DNA of 64,000 bases from Streptomyces sp. PTY087I2 (GCF_001687325.1 NZ_LZRD01000019.1:102715-166714); one strand, 5' to 3'. Counted from the first letter of the stretch, positions 26,642 through 36,085 are shown. The notes: generated from the sequence alone by a model not told the origin. Translations and numbers: made by a program.

Positions 26642-26749
26642 GAAGGGGCCCTCCGGGGCCATCGGTGCAACCGGACCCGCGGACAAGGCATCCTTACTCA
26701 CCGGGGATCGCACAACGCGGGCCGGAGGCCCGCCCGGGTGGGGAGTCGA

Positions 26750-28234
26750 ATGAACAGGCCGTTGCGGCACATAGCCATCTTCTGCGGGCTGCTGGTGCTG
26801 GCCCTGCTCCTGCGGGCGAACTGGCTCCAGCACGTCGACCGTCAGGAGCTGGCCCAGCACGAGCACAACGCCCGGGTGCGGTTCGAGCGGTTCTCCACCC
26901 CGCGCGGCGACATCATCGTCGGCGGCAAGGCGGTCACCGGCTCGAAGGAGACCGACAGCCGCGACTACGCGTTCCGCCGGACCTACAAGGACGGTCCGAT
27001 GTACGCGCCCGTCACCGGGTACGCCTCCCAGGCCCGGGGCACCTCGCTGCTGGAGCGGACGTACGACAGCATCCTCAGCGGCCAGGACGACCGGTTCGCC
27101 TTCCGGCACGCCAAGGACGTCCTGACGGGGCAGCCCCGGCGCGGCGGCGACGTGATCACGACGATCGACGCCAAGGCGCAGAAGGCCGGCTACCAGGGGC
27201 TGACCGACCTGGGCGCCCGGGGCGCGGTCGTCGCCCTGGATCCGAGCACGGGGAAGGTGCTGGCCCTGGTCTCGACGCCCTCGTACAACCCCGAGGTCTT
27301 CGCCGGTATCTCGTTCAAGGAGAGCGACCGCTTCACGGCACTGGAGAAGAAGAAGGCCAAGCCGCTGGCCAACCGCCCGCTGCGTGAGACGTACCCGCCC
27401 GGCTCGACCTTCAAGATCCTCACGGCCGCGGCGGCGCTGGAGCACGGTGTCGTCACCGACGTGGACGCCAGGACGGACGCCGTCTCGCCGTACCCGCTGC
27501 CGCTCTCCACGAACAAGATCGGCAGCGAGGCGGGCGACGCGGTGTGCAGCAAGGCGTCGATGAAGACCGCCATGCAGTACTCCTGCAACAACGTCTTCCT
27601 CGACGCGGCCGCCGAGCTGGGCGAGGACCGGATGCGGGAGACGGCGGAGAAGTTCGGCTTCAACGAGGACGTGTACGCGGAGGAGTTCGGCGACATGCTC
27701 GCCACGAAGAGCCTCTACCCGCCGAAGCTCGACAAGCCCGGCACGGCCCTCACCGGCATGGGCCAGGGCAGCCTGACCAGCACCCCGATGCAGATGGCGA
27801 TGGTCACGGCGGCCCTCGCCAACGACGGCAAGCTGATGCAGCCCTACATCGTCGACGAGCTGCGCGGCCCGGACCTCTCCACGCTGGAGAAGAACGAGCC
27901 GATGGAGATGAGCCAGGCCGTCTCGCCGGAGACGGCGAAGAAGGTCCAGGAGATGATGGAGCACACCGCGAAGGAGGGCAGCGCCCAGCGCGCCCTGATC
28001 GACGGTGTCACGGTCGGCGGCAAGACGGGCACCGCCCAGCGCGGCGTGAACGTCCGCGACGAGGTCCCGTACGGCTGGTTCGTCAGCTACGGCAAGAAGG
28101 ACGACGGCCGCTCGGTCGCGGTCGCCGTGTTCATCGACCCGACGGACATGGACATCTCCCGCTCGGACATCTCGGGCGGCCGGCTGGGCGCCCCGATCGC
28201 GAAGAGTGTGATGCAAGCGGTGCTGGGGGATTAG
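26750..28234 (+). CDS. Class B penicillin-binding protein (transpeptidase)
   Basis: 494 residues from the ATG at 26750, chosen for GGGGAG at the right distance. One N-terminal membrane helix (IAIFCGLLVLALLLRANW) anchors the protein. A dimerisation region follows, then the transpeptidase domain with Ser219 in PPGSTFKI, Ser278 in YSCNN and Lys425 in GGKTGTAQ, all three motifs intact. It cross-links septal or sporulation peptidoglycan, as PbpA-type proteins do. It stands alone, without the usual ftsW/rodA partner next to it, and is followed by the dispersed repeat. Confidence 0.9.
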   Translation: MNRPLRHIAIFCGLLVLALLLRANWLQHVDRQELAQHEHNARVRFERFSTPRGDIIVGGKAVTGSKETDSRDYAFRRTYKDGPMYAPVTGYASQARGTSLLERTYDSILSGQDDRFAFRHAKDVLTGQPRRGGDVITTIDAKAQKAGYQGLTDLGARGAVVALDPSTGKVLALVSTPSYNPEVFAGISFKESDRFTALEKKKAKPLANRPLRETYPPGSTFKILTAAAALEHGVVTDVDARTDAVSPYPLPLSTNKIGSEAGDAVCSKASMKTAMQYSCNNVFLDAAAELGEDRMRETAEKFGFNEDVYAEEFGDMLATKSLYPPKLDKPGTALTGMGQGSLTSTPMQMAMVTAALANDGKLMQPYIVDELRGPDLSTLEKNEPMEMSQAVSPETAKKVQEMMEHTAKEGSAQRALIDGVTVGGKTGTAQRGVNVRDEVPYGWFVSYGKKDDGRSVAVAVFIDPTDMDISRSDISGGRLGAPIAKSVMQAVLGD

Positions 28235-28247
28235 GGGGCGCCCACTT

Positions 28248-28380
28248 CAGCCCGTCCGGCGTTTGAGGACGGAACCCTTGCCCCGGAGGGCGTGAAGCTC
28301 ACAGGGTCCTGGGGCTCGGCACCCCGCTATGTCACCCAGGGCCACCTGGACGGTTCCGTCCTCAAGCGGCGGACGGGCTG
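28248..28380. repeat. Inverted pair of the dispersed CCGGCG repeat
   Basis: A 29-bp unit at 28248-28276 (core CAGCCCGTCCGGCGTTTGAG) is inverted at 28352-28380 with two differences. It lies between the convergent PBP and Lrp genes and would fold into one long hairpin terminating both. The right copy encodes the last residues and stop of the Lrp gene. Confidence 0.7.
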
Positions 28381-29519
28381 GAAGGGTTGTGCGGTCGACC
28401 GGAAGGGCCGCGCAGCCGCTCCAGCAGCTCCCCCTCCGCCCGCTCCGCCACCGGGTCCTCCCAGAACCGCACCGGTACGCCCCGCAGGTGGCGGCCCTTC
28501 GGATCCAGGATCTGGCCCGCCAGCTTCAGCGGCCACAGGGTCACCGCCCGGTCGGCGATGGCGAGTTCGGGGAACCGGGCGCCGAGCCGGGCCTCGAACG
28601 TCGCGATGTCCTCCGCCGACCGCAGCCAGACTGTGAGCAGCAGGTTGTACGGGCCCGACAGCGAGGCGCACAGCCGCATCTCGCGCAGGCCGATCAGCTG
28701 CGAGGCGATCCGGGCGGTCTCCCCGGGCGGGGCGATGCCCCACATCGTGACGGAGACCGGCCAGCCGGAGAGGTAGCGGGCGACCTCGCAGCGGTAGACG
28801 AGGGCGTCCTCGCGGTGCATGCGTTCCAGCCGCCGCCGGACCGTGCTCGCGCTCACCCCCGTACGTTCCGCGAGGCGGGCGGCCGGCTGACGGCAGTCCT
28901 CGGCGAGCAGCATGCACAGCCGGGTGTCCAGCTCGTCCGGCGACGGCAGACCGCGCCGGGGCGCCGGGTGCGGGCGGCCCCGGGTCAGCTCGGACCGGCC
29001 GTCCGGGTCCAGCCGGTCGAGCCGCCACCGGCTGCCCTCCGCGTGGACGGCGGTCGCGATCTGGGAGCGGGTGGCGGCGACCCCGGGCAGCGTGTCGAGC
29101 CGGAAGCCGACGTACCGGGCGAGGGCGGCCTGGTCGGGGAAGGCCGCCGTGAGGATCAGGTCCCGGGAGCCGGTGACATGGTCGACGGTGATCAGGTGCG
29201 GATCGTCCGCGATCTCGACCGCCACATCGTGCAGGGCGCCCGCCGCGCAGTCCACCTCGATGAACGCGACGATCGGCACGGCGGGCCCCACCGCCACCGT
29301 GTAGCAGCTCAGCCAGGCGTGCCCGGCCTCGGTGAGCCGGTTCCAGCGGCGGGCGGCGGTCGAGGCGTCGACCCCGAGGACCTTCCCGATCTGCTGCCAC
29401 TCCGCGCGGGGCGAGGTCTGGAGCGCGGTGATGAGGAGGTAGTCCAGCTCGTCGAGAACGGGCTCCGGACCACCGGCAGCGGCGGCCTCGATGGCGGATT
29501 CCTGCGCCGAGCGTGCCAT
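28362..29519 (-). CDS. Two-module Lrp/AsnC regulator
   Basis: 385 residues from the ATG at 29519, which follows GGGAAGGTGCACGG; an upstream ATG at 29546 lacks a ribosome site. The protein carries two complete Lrp units in tandem: helix-turn-helix 1 near residues 25-65 (LDELDYLLITALQTSPRAEW), effector domain 1, helix-turn-helix 2 (DELDTRLCMLLAEDCRQPAA), effector domain 2. Double-module Lrp proteins are common in actinomycetes. It is divergent from the M20/MFS operon only 59 bases away, so it probably controls it. The last residues (PSSPSAA) are encoded by the dispersed repeat. Confidence 0.85.
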   Translation of the reverse strand: MARSAQESAIEAAAAGGPEPVLDELDYLLITALQTSPRAEWQQIGKVLGVDASTAARRWNRLTEAGHAWLSCYTVAVGPAVPIVAFIEVDCAAGALHDVAVEIADDPHLITVDHVTGSRDLILTAAFPDQAALARYVGFRLDTLPGVAATRSQIATAVHAEGSRWRLDRLDPDGRSELTRGRPHPAPRRGLPSPDELDTRLCMLLAEDCRQPAARLAERTGVSASTVRRRLERMHREDALVYRCEVARYLSGWPVSVTMWGIAPPGETARIASQLIGLREMRLCASLSGPYNLLLTVWLRSAEDIATFEARLGARFPELAIADRAVTLWPLKLAGQILDPKGRHLRGVPVRFWEDPVAERAEGELLERLRGPSGRPHNPSSPSAA

Positions 29520-29578
29520 CCGTGCACCTTCCCTGCGGACGATCATGAGGTGAGGGGGGTGCTCCGCACCATACGCCC

Positions 29579-30826
29579 ATGTCCTTGCTGCACGACGCCC
29601 ACGCTCTCGCCCCCGCCCTCACCGTCCTGCGCCACGCCCTGCACCGCGAGCCGGAACTCGGCCTCGATCTCCCCCGTACGCAGGCCAAGGTCCTCGCCGC
29701 CCTGGAGGGCCTCGGCCTGGAGATCACCCTCGGTACGGGCCTGAGCTCCGTCACCGCCGTGCTGCGCGGCGGCCGCCCGGGCCCCGCCGTCCTGCTGCGC
29801 GGCGACATGGACGCGCTGCCCGTCCAGGAGGAGACCGGACTGCCGTACGCCTCCGTCCTCGACGGCCGTATGCACGCCTGCGGCCACGACCTCCACACCA
29901 CCGGCCTCGTCGGCGCCGCCCGGCTGCTGGCGGCCCGGCGCGAGGAGCTGGCCGGGGACGTGGTGTTCATGTTCCAGCCCGGCGAGGAGGGCCAGGGCGG
30001 CGCGAAGATCATGATCGACGAGGGGGTCCTCGACGCGGCGAGGGAGCGGGTCGTCGCCGCGTACGCCCTGCACGTCGTCGCCACCGGGGCCCCGACCGGC
30101 TTCGCCGCCACCCGCCCCGGCCCGATGCTCGCCGCCTCCGACGCGGTCCACGTCACCGTGCACGGCCGGGGCGGGCACGGTTCGTCCCCGCACTCCGCGA
30201 CCGACCCGGTGCCCGCGATGTGCGCCATGGTCACCGCGCTCCAGACCCTCGTCACCCGCGAGATCGACATCTTCGACCCGGCCGTCGTCACCGTGGGCCG
30301 GCTCCACGCGGGCACCGCCGCCAACGTCATCCCCGCCACCGCGCATTTCGACGCGACGGTCCGTACCTTCTCCGACACCTCCCACGCCACCGTCCGCGCC
30401 GCCTTCGAGCGGACCGTGCACGGGGTGGCCGCTGCCCACGGGGTGCGCGCGGAGATCGACTACGTCGAGCAGTACCCGCCGACTGTCAACCACACGGACG
30501 AGGCCGCCTTCGCCCTCGCCACCGCCCGCGACATCCTCGGCGCCGACCACGCCTTCGAGGCCCCGAAGCCGATGGCCGGGTCCGAGGACTTCTCCTTCGT
30601 GCTGCGCGAGGTGCCCGGCGCGTTCGTCGGGCTCGGCGCTTGCCCGCCGGGCACCGACCCGGCCACCGCCCCGATGAACCACTCCCCGCAGGCGGTGTAC
30701 GACGACGGCGCGCTGCCCCACGCGGCGGCCCTGCTCGCGGGCCCGGCCCTGCGCCGCCTGGCCGCAGTCTCCCCGCCCGTACCGCTGCCCACACCGCTGA
30801 CCGAAGAGGAGCCCGCCCGCCCATGA
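29579..30826 (+). CDS. M20-family amidohydrolase
   Basis: 415-residue metallo-amidohydrolase of the hippurate hydrolase / N-acyl amino acid hydrolase group. Di-metal ligands: RGDMDALPV, MHACGHDLHTTG, FQPGEEGQGG, ALHV and the C-terminal AGSEDFSFV. The smaller dimerisation domain lies in the middle (VTVHGRGGHGSSPHS). It cleaves an acyl or aryl amide in the cytosol. Its stop overlaps the MFS start (ATGA), so hydrolysis and transport of the substrate or product are probably linked, under the divergent Lrp protein. Confidence 0.9.
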   Translation: MSLLHDAHALAPALTVLRHALHREPELGLDLPRTQAKVLAALEGLGLEITLGTGLSSVTAVLRGGRPGPAVLLRGDMDALPVQEETGLPYASVLDGRMHACGHDLHTTGLVGAARLLAARREELAGDVVFMFQPGEEGQGGAKIMIDEGVLDAARERVVAAYALHVVATGAPTGFAATRPGPMLAASDAVHVTVHGRGGHGSSPHSATDPVPAMCAMVTALQTLVTREIDIFDPAVVTVGRLHAGTAANVIPATAHFDATVRTFSDTSHATVRAAFERTVHGVAAAHGVRAEIDYVEQYPPTVNHTDEAAFALATARDILGADHAFEAPKPMAGSEDFSFVLREVPGAFVGLGACPPGTDPATAPMNHSPQAVYDDGALPHAAALLAGPALRRLAAVSPPVPLPTPLTEEEPARP

Positions 30827-32286
30827 CCGCCACCGCCCCCGCCCCCGGGCCGGCCGCCTCCGCCCCGCCGCCCGCCGCGCCCCGTTCCGTCACCGCCGTC
30901 GTCGGTCTGCTGATCTTCTTCGAGGTGATGAGCGGCTTCCTCCAGGTCGGCCTGGCCCCGCTGCTGCCGGACCTCGCCGACCATCTGGGCATCGGCTCGG
31001 CCGACCTCAACTGGGTGGTCTCCGTCCAGCTGTTGGCCGCCGCCGTGTGCGTCCCGCTGTTCGGCCGGCTCGGCGACCTGTACGGGCACCGCCGGATGCT
31101 CCGGATCGCGCTGGCGCTGATCGCGGCCGGCACGGTGGTGGTCGCCCTCGCCCCCGGTTACGAGGTGCTGCTCCTGGGCCGGCTGCTCCAGGGCCCGATC
31201 GCCGCTCTGCTGCCCCTGGAGATCGCCCTCGTACGGGACCGGCTCCCGGTCGCCGACGCGCGCCGGGCGATCGCCCGCCTGGTCGGGGCGCTGACGCTGG
31301 GCGCGATGGCCGGGGGCGTGGTCATGGGCCTCGTCGACTCCGCGTTCGGCGATCTGCGCCTGACGCTCCTGGTCCCGGCGGTGCTCGCGGTGGTCTGCGT
31401 GCCGATCTCCTTCATCGCCGTACCGGAGTCGGAGGGCCGGGCCGGCGGCCGGGTCGACTGGGCGGGCGTGACACTGCTCAGCGCCGCGATGCTCTCCCTG
31501 CTCGGCGGGGTCGGCGGCGCGGAGGGCGGCTCCTGGCTCACGGCGCGAGTGCTGGGCCCGGTCCTGCTCGGGGCGGCGCTCCTGGTGGTGTGGGTGCTGG
31601 TGGAACTGCGCAGCGCGGAACCGCTGGTCGACGTCCGGGCGTTGGCCGACCGCCGTACGGCCCCGTTCTACGCGGCGGCTTTCCTCTTCGGCGTCTTCTT
31701 CTTCGGCAGCCAGGCCCCCAACTCCACGTTCTACGCGGCGGATCCGGACGTGACGGGGTACGGGTTCGGGCTCGGCGCGCTGGCGATCTCCCTGGTCCTG
31801 CTGCCCGCGTCGGTCGGCAGCGTCATCGGTTCCCTGGGCACGGCCGCGGTCGCCCGCCGGATCGGCTACCGCCCCACGTTGATGGGCGCGTTCGGCCTGG
31901 TGGCGCTGAGCTTCCTCCAGTTCGCGGTGCTGCACGGCTCGGTGGGGCAGATGGCGGTGGGCTCGGCCTTCCTGGGCCTCGGCATCGGGCTGGCGCTGGG
32001 GGCCATGCCGACGGTGATCGTGGAGGCCACGGAGCCCGCGCGCACGGGGATCGCCGCCGCGCTCTACAACAACGTGAAGACCCTGGGCGGCGCGGTGGCG
32101 GGCGGCGTCTTCGCCTCACTCCTGGGCGCGTTCGCCGGGGGCGCCACGGGGGAGCCGAGCGAGGGCGGGTACGTGACGGTGTGGGTGGTGGGGGCGGTGT
32201 GCGCGGGGGCGGCGGTCCTGATGACGCTACTGGCCCGCCGAGAGGAGACCCTCTTCCAGGGCGACCACCCCAGCCCGTCCGGGTGA
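30823..32286 (+). CDS. MFS transporter
   Basis: 487-residue drug:proton-antiporter-type MFS protein, with the loop motif GRLGDLYGHRRM after the second helix and about 12-14 hydrophobic segments. It starts with an Ala/Pro-rich cytosolic tail. It is co-translated with the M20 hydrolase. The C-terminal residues DHPSPSG come from the first, partial copy of the dispersed repeat, so the end of the protein has been replaced or extended by repeat DNA. Substrate unknown. Confidence 0.85.
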   Translation: MTATAPAPGPAASAPPPAAPRSVTAVVGLLIFFEVMSGFLQVGLAPLLPDLADHLGIGSADLNWVVSVQLLAAAVCVPLFGRLGDLYGHRRMLRIALALIAAGTVVVALAPGYEVLLLGRLLQGPIAALLPLEIALVRDRLPVADARRAIARLVGALTLGAMAGGVVMGLVDSAFGDLRLTLLVPAVLAVVCVPISFIAVPESEGRAGGRVDWAGVTLLSAAMLSLLGGVGGAEGGSWLTARVLGPVLLGAALLVVWVLVELRSAEPLVDVRALADRRTAPFYAAAFLFGVFFFGSQAPNSTFYAADPDVTGYGFGLGALAISLVLLPASVGSVIGSLGTAAVARRIGYRPTLMGAFGLVALSFLQFAVLHGSVGQMAVGSAFLGLGIGLALGAMPTVIVEATEPARTGIAAALYNNVKTLGGAVAGGVFASLLGAFAGGATGEPSEGGYVTVWVVGAVCAGAAVLMTLLARREETLFQGDHPSPSG

Positions 32287-32516
32287 GCCTCTTCCGGGGC
32301 GACCCTTTCCAACTCGTCCGGGGCGACCACCCCAGCCCGTCCGGCGTTTGAGGACGGAACCGTCGGGCGGCCACCCCAGCCCGTCCGGCGTTTGAGGACG
32401 GAACCGTCCAGGTGGGCCTGGGTGACGCAACGGGGTGCCGAGCCCCAGGCCCCTGTCTGTCCTCACGCCCTCCCAGGCAAGGGTCCCGTCCTCAAACGCC
32501 GGACAGGCTGGTGGTG
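32263..32516. repeat. Cluster of dispersed CCGGCG repeat units
   Basis: Two identical 38-bp copies at 32327-32364 and 32371-32408 (44-bp period; core CAGCCCGTCCGGCGTTTGAG), a partial copy at 32263-32280 inside the MFS stop region, and an inverted copy at 32484-32516. This fills the 294-bp gap between the MFS and HAD genes, where I see no gene. Direct plus inverted copies allow alternative hairpins. Confidence 0.75.
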
Positions 32517-32580
32517 ACCCCGGACGGGCAGGTGGACGCCCCCGTGACGCGGGAGGTCCCGCCGGCCAGGCTGGGCGGGG

Positions 32581-33306
32581 TCATCGCACCGACCGCAACG
32601 CCCCCCGCCGCACCCCCGTCGCCTCCGCCTCGGACGCGACACCGGCGGCGGAGGCGGCGGAGGCGGAAGAGGCCACCAACCCCACCAGTTCCGTCAACGC
32701 GTCGATACGGAAGTCCGCCGTCTCCACCACGTCCGGGTGGTCCGCCCACCAGTGCCCGTACGGCCCCCGCCGCAGATGCGCCGTCCGCAGCCCCGCCGCG
32801 GCGGCCGGGAACAGGTCGTCGGCCGGGTGGTCGCCCACGTACAGCGTCGCCTCCGGGGCCGAGCCCGACGCCTCGGCCACCCGCGCGAAGAACTCCGGGT
32901 CCGGCTTCCGTACGCCCCACTCGTCCGAGGTGACCACCAGATCGGCGGGCAGGTCCAGCGCCCGCAGCAGCTCCCCGGCCCGGACCGTCCCGTCGCCCGC
33001 CACCACGACCCGCACGCCCGCGGCCCGCAGTTCGCCCAGCGCGGGCCGGACATCCTGGTAGAGGTCCGACTCGTCGAGGTGCTCACCGCGCCCGGCGGCG
33101 ACCCGCGCGCGGTAGGCCTCCTCGACGTCCATGCCGGGCCGCAGGATCCGCAGCGCGTCCGTGGCCTCGCGGCCCTGGGCGACGGCCGCGCCCACCAGCG
33201 CGCCGAGCGTGTGCGGCGGTACGCCGAGCCAGTCGGCCCAGGACGCCCAGTGCCGGTCGTCGCGTACGAGGGTTTCGCCGATGTCGAGGACGATCGTTTC
33301 CATCAT
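32581..33306 (-). CDS. HAD-family hydrolase
   Basis: 241 residues. The haloacid dehalogenase fold begins with motif I VLDIGETLV (the nucleophile Asp is present; the second Asp is Glu). Motif II-like is VVVAGDGT, Lys motif VRKPDPEFF, and motif IV GDHPADDL. The Glu at the second Asp position may shift it from phosphatase towards another HAD chemistry. The Ala/Ser-rich C-terminal tail looks disordered. Either Met1 or Met2 could start it. Divergent from fbiC. Confidence 0.8.
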   Translation of the reverse strand: MMETIVLDIGETLVRDDRHWASWADWLGVPPHTLGALVGAAVAQGREATDALRILRPGMDVEEAYRARVAAGRGEHLDESDLYQDVRPALGELRAAGVRVVVAGDGTVRAGELLRALDLPADLVVTSDEWGVRKPDPEFFARVAEASGSAPEATLYVGDHPADDLFPAAAAGLRTAHLRRGPYGHWWADHPDVVETADFRIDALTELVGLVASSASAASAAGVASEAEATGVRRGALRSVR

Positions 33307-33453
33307 CGTTCCGACCTTAGGCGCGCGGACCCCGTCAACGGGGGAACGTCCGGGTGAGTCGGCCCGCACGAGTGACCAGGAGCACCCCGCGGCCTGCGCA
33401 TACAGGTCCCGGGCCCTGGTCCGGGACGCGCGCCTCGCTCGTATGCTCGGTTC

Positions 33454-36048
33454 ATGACCGATCCCGATCCCGATCCTCAGCGCGGACGTCCCACCTCCAA
33501 CGCCATGCGGCGCGCGCTCAAACGGGCCCGTGACGGTGTCGCCCTCGATGTGACCGAGGCCGCCGTCCTGCTCCAGGCGCGCGGCGACGATCTGAAGGAT
33601 CTGGCCGCGTCCGCCGCCCGGGTCCGGAACGCGGGCCTGGAGGCGGCGGGCCGGCCGGGCGTGATCACGTACTCCCGCAAGGTCTTCATCCCGCTCACCC
33701 GCCTCTGCCGCGACCGGTGCCACTACTGCACCTTCGTCACCGTCCCCGGAAAGCTGCGCCGCGCGGGCCACGGGATGTTCCTCTCCCCCGACGAGGTGCT
33801 GAAGATCGCCCGCGAGGGTGCGGCGATGGGCTGCAAGGAGGCCCTGTTCACGCTCGGCGACCGCCCCGAGGACCGGTGGCCGGAGGCGCGGGAGTGGCTG
33901 GAGGCGGAGGGGTACGACGACACGCTCGCATACGTACGCGCCATGGCGATCCGGGTCCTGGAGGAGACGGGCCTGCTGCCCCACCTCAACCCGGGCGTCA
34001 TGACCTGGACCGACCTCCAGCGGCTGAAGCCCGTCGCCCCCTCGATGGGGATGATGCTGGAGACGACGGCGACCCGCCTGTGGTCCGAGCCGGGCGGCCC
34101 GCACCACGGCTCCCCGGACAAGGAACCGGCCGTACGGCTGCGGGTCCTGGAGGACGCGGGGCGCTCCAACGTCCCCTTCACCACCGGCATCCTGATCGGG
34201 ATCGGCGAGTCGTACGAGGAGCGCGCCGACTCCCTCTTCGAGCTGCGGAAGACGGCCCGCGCCTACCACGGCATCCAGGAAGTCATCGTGCAGAACTTCC
34301 GCGCCAAGCCGGACACGGCGATGCGCGGCATGCCCGACGCGGAGCTGGAGGAGCTGGCGGCCGCCATCGCGGTGGCCCGGCACATCCTCGGCCCGTCCGC
34401 CCGGATCCAGGCCCCGCCGAACCTGGTGGACGCCGAGTACGCGCTGCTCATCGGCGCGGGCATCGACGACTGGGGCGGGGTGTCGCCGCTGACCCCCGAC
34501 CACGTCAACCCGGAGCGCCCCTGGCCGCACATCGACGAACTGGCGCAGAAGACGGCGGACTCGGGCTTCCAGCTCCGCGAACGCCTCACCATCTACCCGG
34601 AGTTCATCCAGCGCGGCGAGCCCTGGCTCGACCCCCGGCTCCTCCCGCACGTCCGCGCCTTGGCCGACCCGGAGACGGGCCTCGCCCGCGAGGGGGCCAG
34701 CCCCACCGGCCTGCCCTGGCAGGAGCCGGACGAGGGCTTCACCTCCTCCGGCCGCACCGACCTGCACGCCACCATCGACACCGAGGGCCGCACGGGCGAC
34801 CGCCGCAACGACTTCGACGAGGTGTACGGCGACTGGGAGGCGCTCCGCGAGGCGGCGGCCCCCGGCATGGTCCCGTCCCGCCTCGACGCCGACGTACGCC
34901 AGGCGCTGAGCCAGGCCGCCGACGACCCGACGAAGCTCACCGACGACCAGGCTCTCGCCCTGCTCCACGCGGACGGCCCGGCGCTGGACGAGCTGTGCCG
35001 GATCGCGGACGCGCTGCGCCGGGACGTGGTCGGCGACGACGTCACGTACATCGTCACGCGGAACATCAACTTCACCAACGTCTGCTACACCGGCTGCCGC
35101 TTCTGCGCCTTCGCCCAGCGGCGTACGGACGCCGACGCGTACACCCTCTCCCTGGACCAGGTCGCGGACCGGGCGGCGCAGGCGTGGGACGTCGGCGCGG
35201 TCGAGGTCTGCATGCAGGGCGGTATCCACCCGGACCTGCCCGGCACGGCGTACTTCGACATCGCGAGGGCGGTGAAGGAGCGGACGCCCGGCATGCACGT
35301 CCACGCCTTCTCGCCCATGGAGGTCGTCAACGGCGCGACCCGCACCGGCATGTCGATCCGCGACTGGCTGACGGCCGCCAAGGAAGCGGGACTTGACTCG
35401 ATCCCCGGTACGGCGGCGGAGATCCTGGACGACGAGGTCCGCTGGGTCCTCACGAAGGGCAAACTGCCCACGGCCACCTGGCTGGAGGTCATCAGGACGG
35501 CGCACGAGGTGGGCCTGCGCTCGTCCTCGACGATGATGTACGGGCATGTCGACCAGCCCCGCCACTGGCTCGGCCACTTCCGCACGCTGGCTCAACTCCA
35601 GCAGGAAACAGGCGGCTTGACGGAATTCGTCACGCTCCCCTTCATCCACACCAACGCCCCGGTCTACCTGGCCGGCATCGCCCGCCCCGGCCCGACGGAC
35701 CGCGACAACCGTGCGGTGACGGCGATGGCGCGGCTCCTCCTCCACCCGCACATCACCAACATCCAGACGAGCTGGGTGAAGTTGGGTACGGAGGGCGCGG
35801 CGGAGATGCTCCGCTCGGGCGCGAACGACCTGGGCGGCACGCTGATGGAGGAGACCATCTCCCGGATGGCCGGGTCGAGTTACGGCTCGTACCGCTCGAT
35901 CCAGGACCTGAAGGCCATCGCCGACCTGGCGGGCCGCCCGTCCCGCCCCCGTACGACGCTCTACGGCGAGGTCCCGGCCGAACGCGTCGCGGCGGCCACG
36001 GCGTCGGACGGCCACCTGCCGGAGCTGCTGCCGGTGCTGCCGACCTGA
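33454..36048 (+). CDS. fbiC: FO synthase FbiC (CofG-CofH fusion), coenzyme F420 biosynthesis
   Basis: 864 residues, two radical-SAM halves as in actinobacterial FbiC. The N-terminal CofG half has Cys85-Cys89-Cys92 (CRDRCHYC); the C-terminal CofH half has Cys544-Cys548-Cys551 (CYTGCRFC). Together they join 5-amino-6-ribitylamino-uracil and tyrosine into the deazaflavin FO, precursor of F420. Length and order match known FbiC. It supports the three LLM enzymes in this window with cofactor. Stand-alone transcription; a bidirectional terminator follows. Confidence 0.95.
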   Translation: MTDPDPDPQRGRPTSNAMRRALKRARDGVALDVTEAAVLLQARGDDLKDLAASAARVRNAGLEAAGRPGVITYSRKVFIPLTRLCRDRCHYCTFVTVPGKLRRAGHGMFLSPDEVLKIAREGAAMGCKEALFTLGDRPEDRWPEAREWLEAEGYDDTLAYVRAMAIRVLEETGLLPHLNPGVMTWTDLQRLKPVAPSMGMMLETTATRLWSEPGGPHHGSPDKEPAVRLRVLEDAGRSNVPFTTGILIGIGESYEERADSLFELRKTARAYHGIQEVIVQNFRAKPDTAMRGMPDAELEELAAAIAVARHILGPSARIQAPPNLVDAEYALLIGAGIDDWGGVSPLTPDHVNPERPWPHIDELAQKTADSGFQLRERLTIYPEFIQRGEPWLDPRLLPHVRALADPETGLAREGASPTGLPWQEPDEGFTSSGRTDLHATIDTEGRTGDRRNDFDEVYGDWEALREAAAPGMVPSRLDADVRQALSQAADDPTKLTDDQALALLHADGPALDELCRIADALRRDVVGDDVTYIVTRNINFTNVCYTGCRFCAFAQRRTDADAYTLSLDQVADRAAQAWDVGAVEVCMQGGIHPDLPGTAYFDIARAVKERTPGMHVHAFSPMEVVNGATRTGMSIRDWLTAAKEAGLDSIPGTAAEILDDEVRWVLTKGKLPTATWLEVIRTAHEVGLRSSSTMMYGHVDQPRHWLGHFRTLAQLQQETGGLTEFVTLPFIHTNAPVYLAGIARPGPTDRDNRAVTAMARLLLHPHITNIQTSWVKLGTEGAAEMLRSGANDLGGTLMEETISRMAGSSYGSYRSIQDLKAIADLAGRPSRPRTTLYGEVPAERVAAATASDGHLPELLPVLPT

Positions 36049-36052
36049 GGGA

Positions 36053-36085
36053 GGGGAGGGGGCGGGGCGACCCGGCCCCCTCCCC
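36053..36085. terminator. Bidirectional terminator between fbiC and lipoprotein gene
   Basis: Perfect 11-bp stem GGGGAGGGGGC / GCCCCCTCCCC with an 11-nt loop between convergent stops. Confidence 0.7.

Noticed and set aside
23693..28216. Minus-strand frame of about 1500 codons across four genes
   Set aside because: No domain; it reads across divergent genes with good family matches. G+C-skew artefact.
33307..36015. Minus-strand frame joining the HAD gene with antisense of fbiC
   Set aside because: Only the part from 33306 to 32581 has HAD motifs; the remainder is antisense to fbiC, whose two radical-SAM motifs are on the plus strand.
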